From the NCBI GenBank assembly GCA_002694245.1, contig NZLM01000064.1, positions 4,514 to 11,682 of the forward strand: a DNA stretch of 7,169 bases. Reading direction: 5' to 3'. Positions 6,326-7,169 of this stretch are shown here, one piece after another. Positions within the stretch are counted from its first letter, which is position 1. Every line of letters starts with the position of its first letter. Under the pieces are notes generated by a model. It saw only the letters and a list, made by a program, of their open reading frames with translations. It did not search any database and was not told the DNA's origin. Position numbers and translations under genes: made by a program. The stretch comes from Methanobacteriota archaeon. Lineage in GTDB: Archaea > Thermoplasmatota > Poseidoniia > Poseidoniales > Poseidoniaceae.

Positions 6326-7169
6326 ATGGGAGATACCCCCTCAAGGCCGCAAAGGCCCAATGTCGCAAGAACACTAACTGATAGAGCTGGAGATTTACTT
6401 GCTGGTTCGCAACCTGTAACAAAGATCGAGGTTGGTAGAGTTGCGGTTCAACACAATCGACAAGTGGTAGACAATAGTTTGCAAAAATTCGCTCAATTGA
6501 TCTTATTTGGCATAGCAATGGTAGGTATATGGTTTGGATTGTTGAATATCGCTTATCCCGGTGGTGAAGAGGTTTCACAAACCAATTACCTCGTACTCGG
6601 ATTTGGTGGATTATTTTCGGGAGCAATGGGTATTTCACTTGTTGAATTTCAGAGAAGAAAAGGTGGCGATGAACTTCAAGATGTACACGACTACATGCTC
6701 GGAGTTGGGTTCTTCTTCCTTGCAGTTGGTACACTTTATGGTAGTAGATGGATGATAGGAGAATTTGCAATTCAAGGTTGGGATTGGGTAATTCCAGATT
6801 CAGGTATAGACCCAAAAGACCCCAGTTGGTATCCAAGTGCTAATGCGATATACATACAAATGGCCGCAGTACTTGCTTTATCCTTAGGCCAAGCAGTGTA
6901 TCTTTCCAATCTTAAAGGTAGGACTACTTTTGGTTGGTCAGTTGCAGCCTTTACTCCTTTGGTTGTCGCTCTTATAGTCTCAACATTCTGGATGGATTGG
7001 TCGCAAAGCGTAGTCAGTTATGAAATTGGAATCTCTATGATCGCTCTAGCCTCCCTCGCAATGTGGCTATCACTGAGAGCTAATAGTGGAATTGTGTTTT
7101 CTGTAATTGCGGTGACAACAGGCCTGCTTCCTTTACTATACGAATTCAATAACGAACCCAATGGCATCG
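6326..7169 (+). CDS. Polytopic membrane protein of unknown function (C-terminus beyond window)
   Basis: The frame opens at ATG 6326, shortly after an in-frame TAG at 6305, and continues through the right edge, giving 281 residues so far. The first 50 residues are hydrophilic with many Arg, Gln and Pro and probably cytoplasmic. About seven hydrophobic helices follow, near 53-76, 86-106, 123-141, 174-194, 203-222, 232-250 and 253-272. The loop between helices 3 and 4 (142-173) is rich in Trp, Asp and Pro (QGWDWVIPDSG, DPKDPSWYP) and probably faces outside. The basic FQRRKGG (108-114) and NLKGRT (195-200) loops suggest cytoplasmic sides. I recognise no catalytic motif or named family. A weak GGTAGGATGA lies 13 bases before the ATG. 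It starts 66 bases after the protease on the same strand and may be cotranscribed, but no functional link is shown. Confidence 0.75.
   Translation, partial: MGDTPSRPQRPNVARTLTDRAGDLLAGSQPVTKIEVGRVAVQHNRQVVDNSLQKFAQLILFGIAMVGIWFGLLNIAYPGGEEVSQTNYLVLGFGGLFSGAMGISLVEFQRRKGGDELQDVHDYMLGVGFFFLAVGTLYGSRWMIGEFAIQGWDWVIPDSGIDPKDPSWYPSANAIYIQMAAVLALSLGQAVYLSNLKGRTTFGWSVAAFTPLVVALIVSTFWMDWSQSVVSYEIGISMIALASLAMWLSLRANSGIVFSVIAVTTGLLPLLYEFNNEPNGI

Noticed and set aside
6291..6836. Long open frame of 181 codons on the minus strand
   Set aside because: It lies opposite the membrane protein starting at 6326, whose frame runs on with coherent hydrophobic helices to the window edge. The minus-strand product has no recognisable domain and an implausible Leu/Gln/Tyr-rich composition.

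Overview
The window carries five protein genes and no RNA genes, mobile elements or CRISPR. On the left, three minus-strand genes are read from about 4226 down through the left edge: a membrane-bound PlsC-type acyltransferase (2853-4226), a small [2Fe-2S] subunit (2161-2784) and the start of a large molybdenum subunit (1-2156, cut by the edge). On the right, two plus-strand genes follow: a secreted, membrane-anchored subtilisin-family (S8) protease (4319-6259) and a polytopic membrane protein of unknown function (6326 to beyond 7169). The two groups diverge from a 92-base intergenic region (4227-4318) that contains a TATA-like element in front of the protease.

The two iron-sulfur/molybdenum genes form one tightly coupled unit in the order small then large, with four bases between them. 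Sequence motifs place them closest to the 4-hydroxybenzoyl-CoA reductase branch (HcrC and HcrA) of the xanthine oxidase superfamily, rather than to CO dehydrogenase or xanthine dehydrogenase. The third (flavin) subunit is not in the window and would be expected past position 1. The physiological substrate cannot be read from the sequence.

The organism is probably a marine planktonic archaeon of the Poseidoniales (Marine Group II) type. The support is indirect: a GGTGA ribosome-binding motif before several starts, a TATA-like promoter, GTG or TTG starts, an S8 protease with an uncleaved C-terminal membrane anchor and a short acidic cytoplasmic tail, and long acidic low-complexity tails. A bacterium is not excluded, and no universal marker gene is present. 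If it is an archaeon, the PlsC-type acyltransferase is noteworthy because fatty-acyl glycerolipid enzymes are not part of canonical archaeal membrane synthesis.

Functionally the window mixes an oxidoreductase for an aromatic or heterocyclic substrate, a lipid acyltransferase and an extracellular peptidase, which fits a heterotroph feeding on proteins and complex organic matter. No single pathway links all five genes. The best candidates for a second look are the acyltransferase with a shortened substrate-binding region, the matching low-complexity extensions of the two oxidoreductase subunits, and the unknown seven-helix membrane protein.
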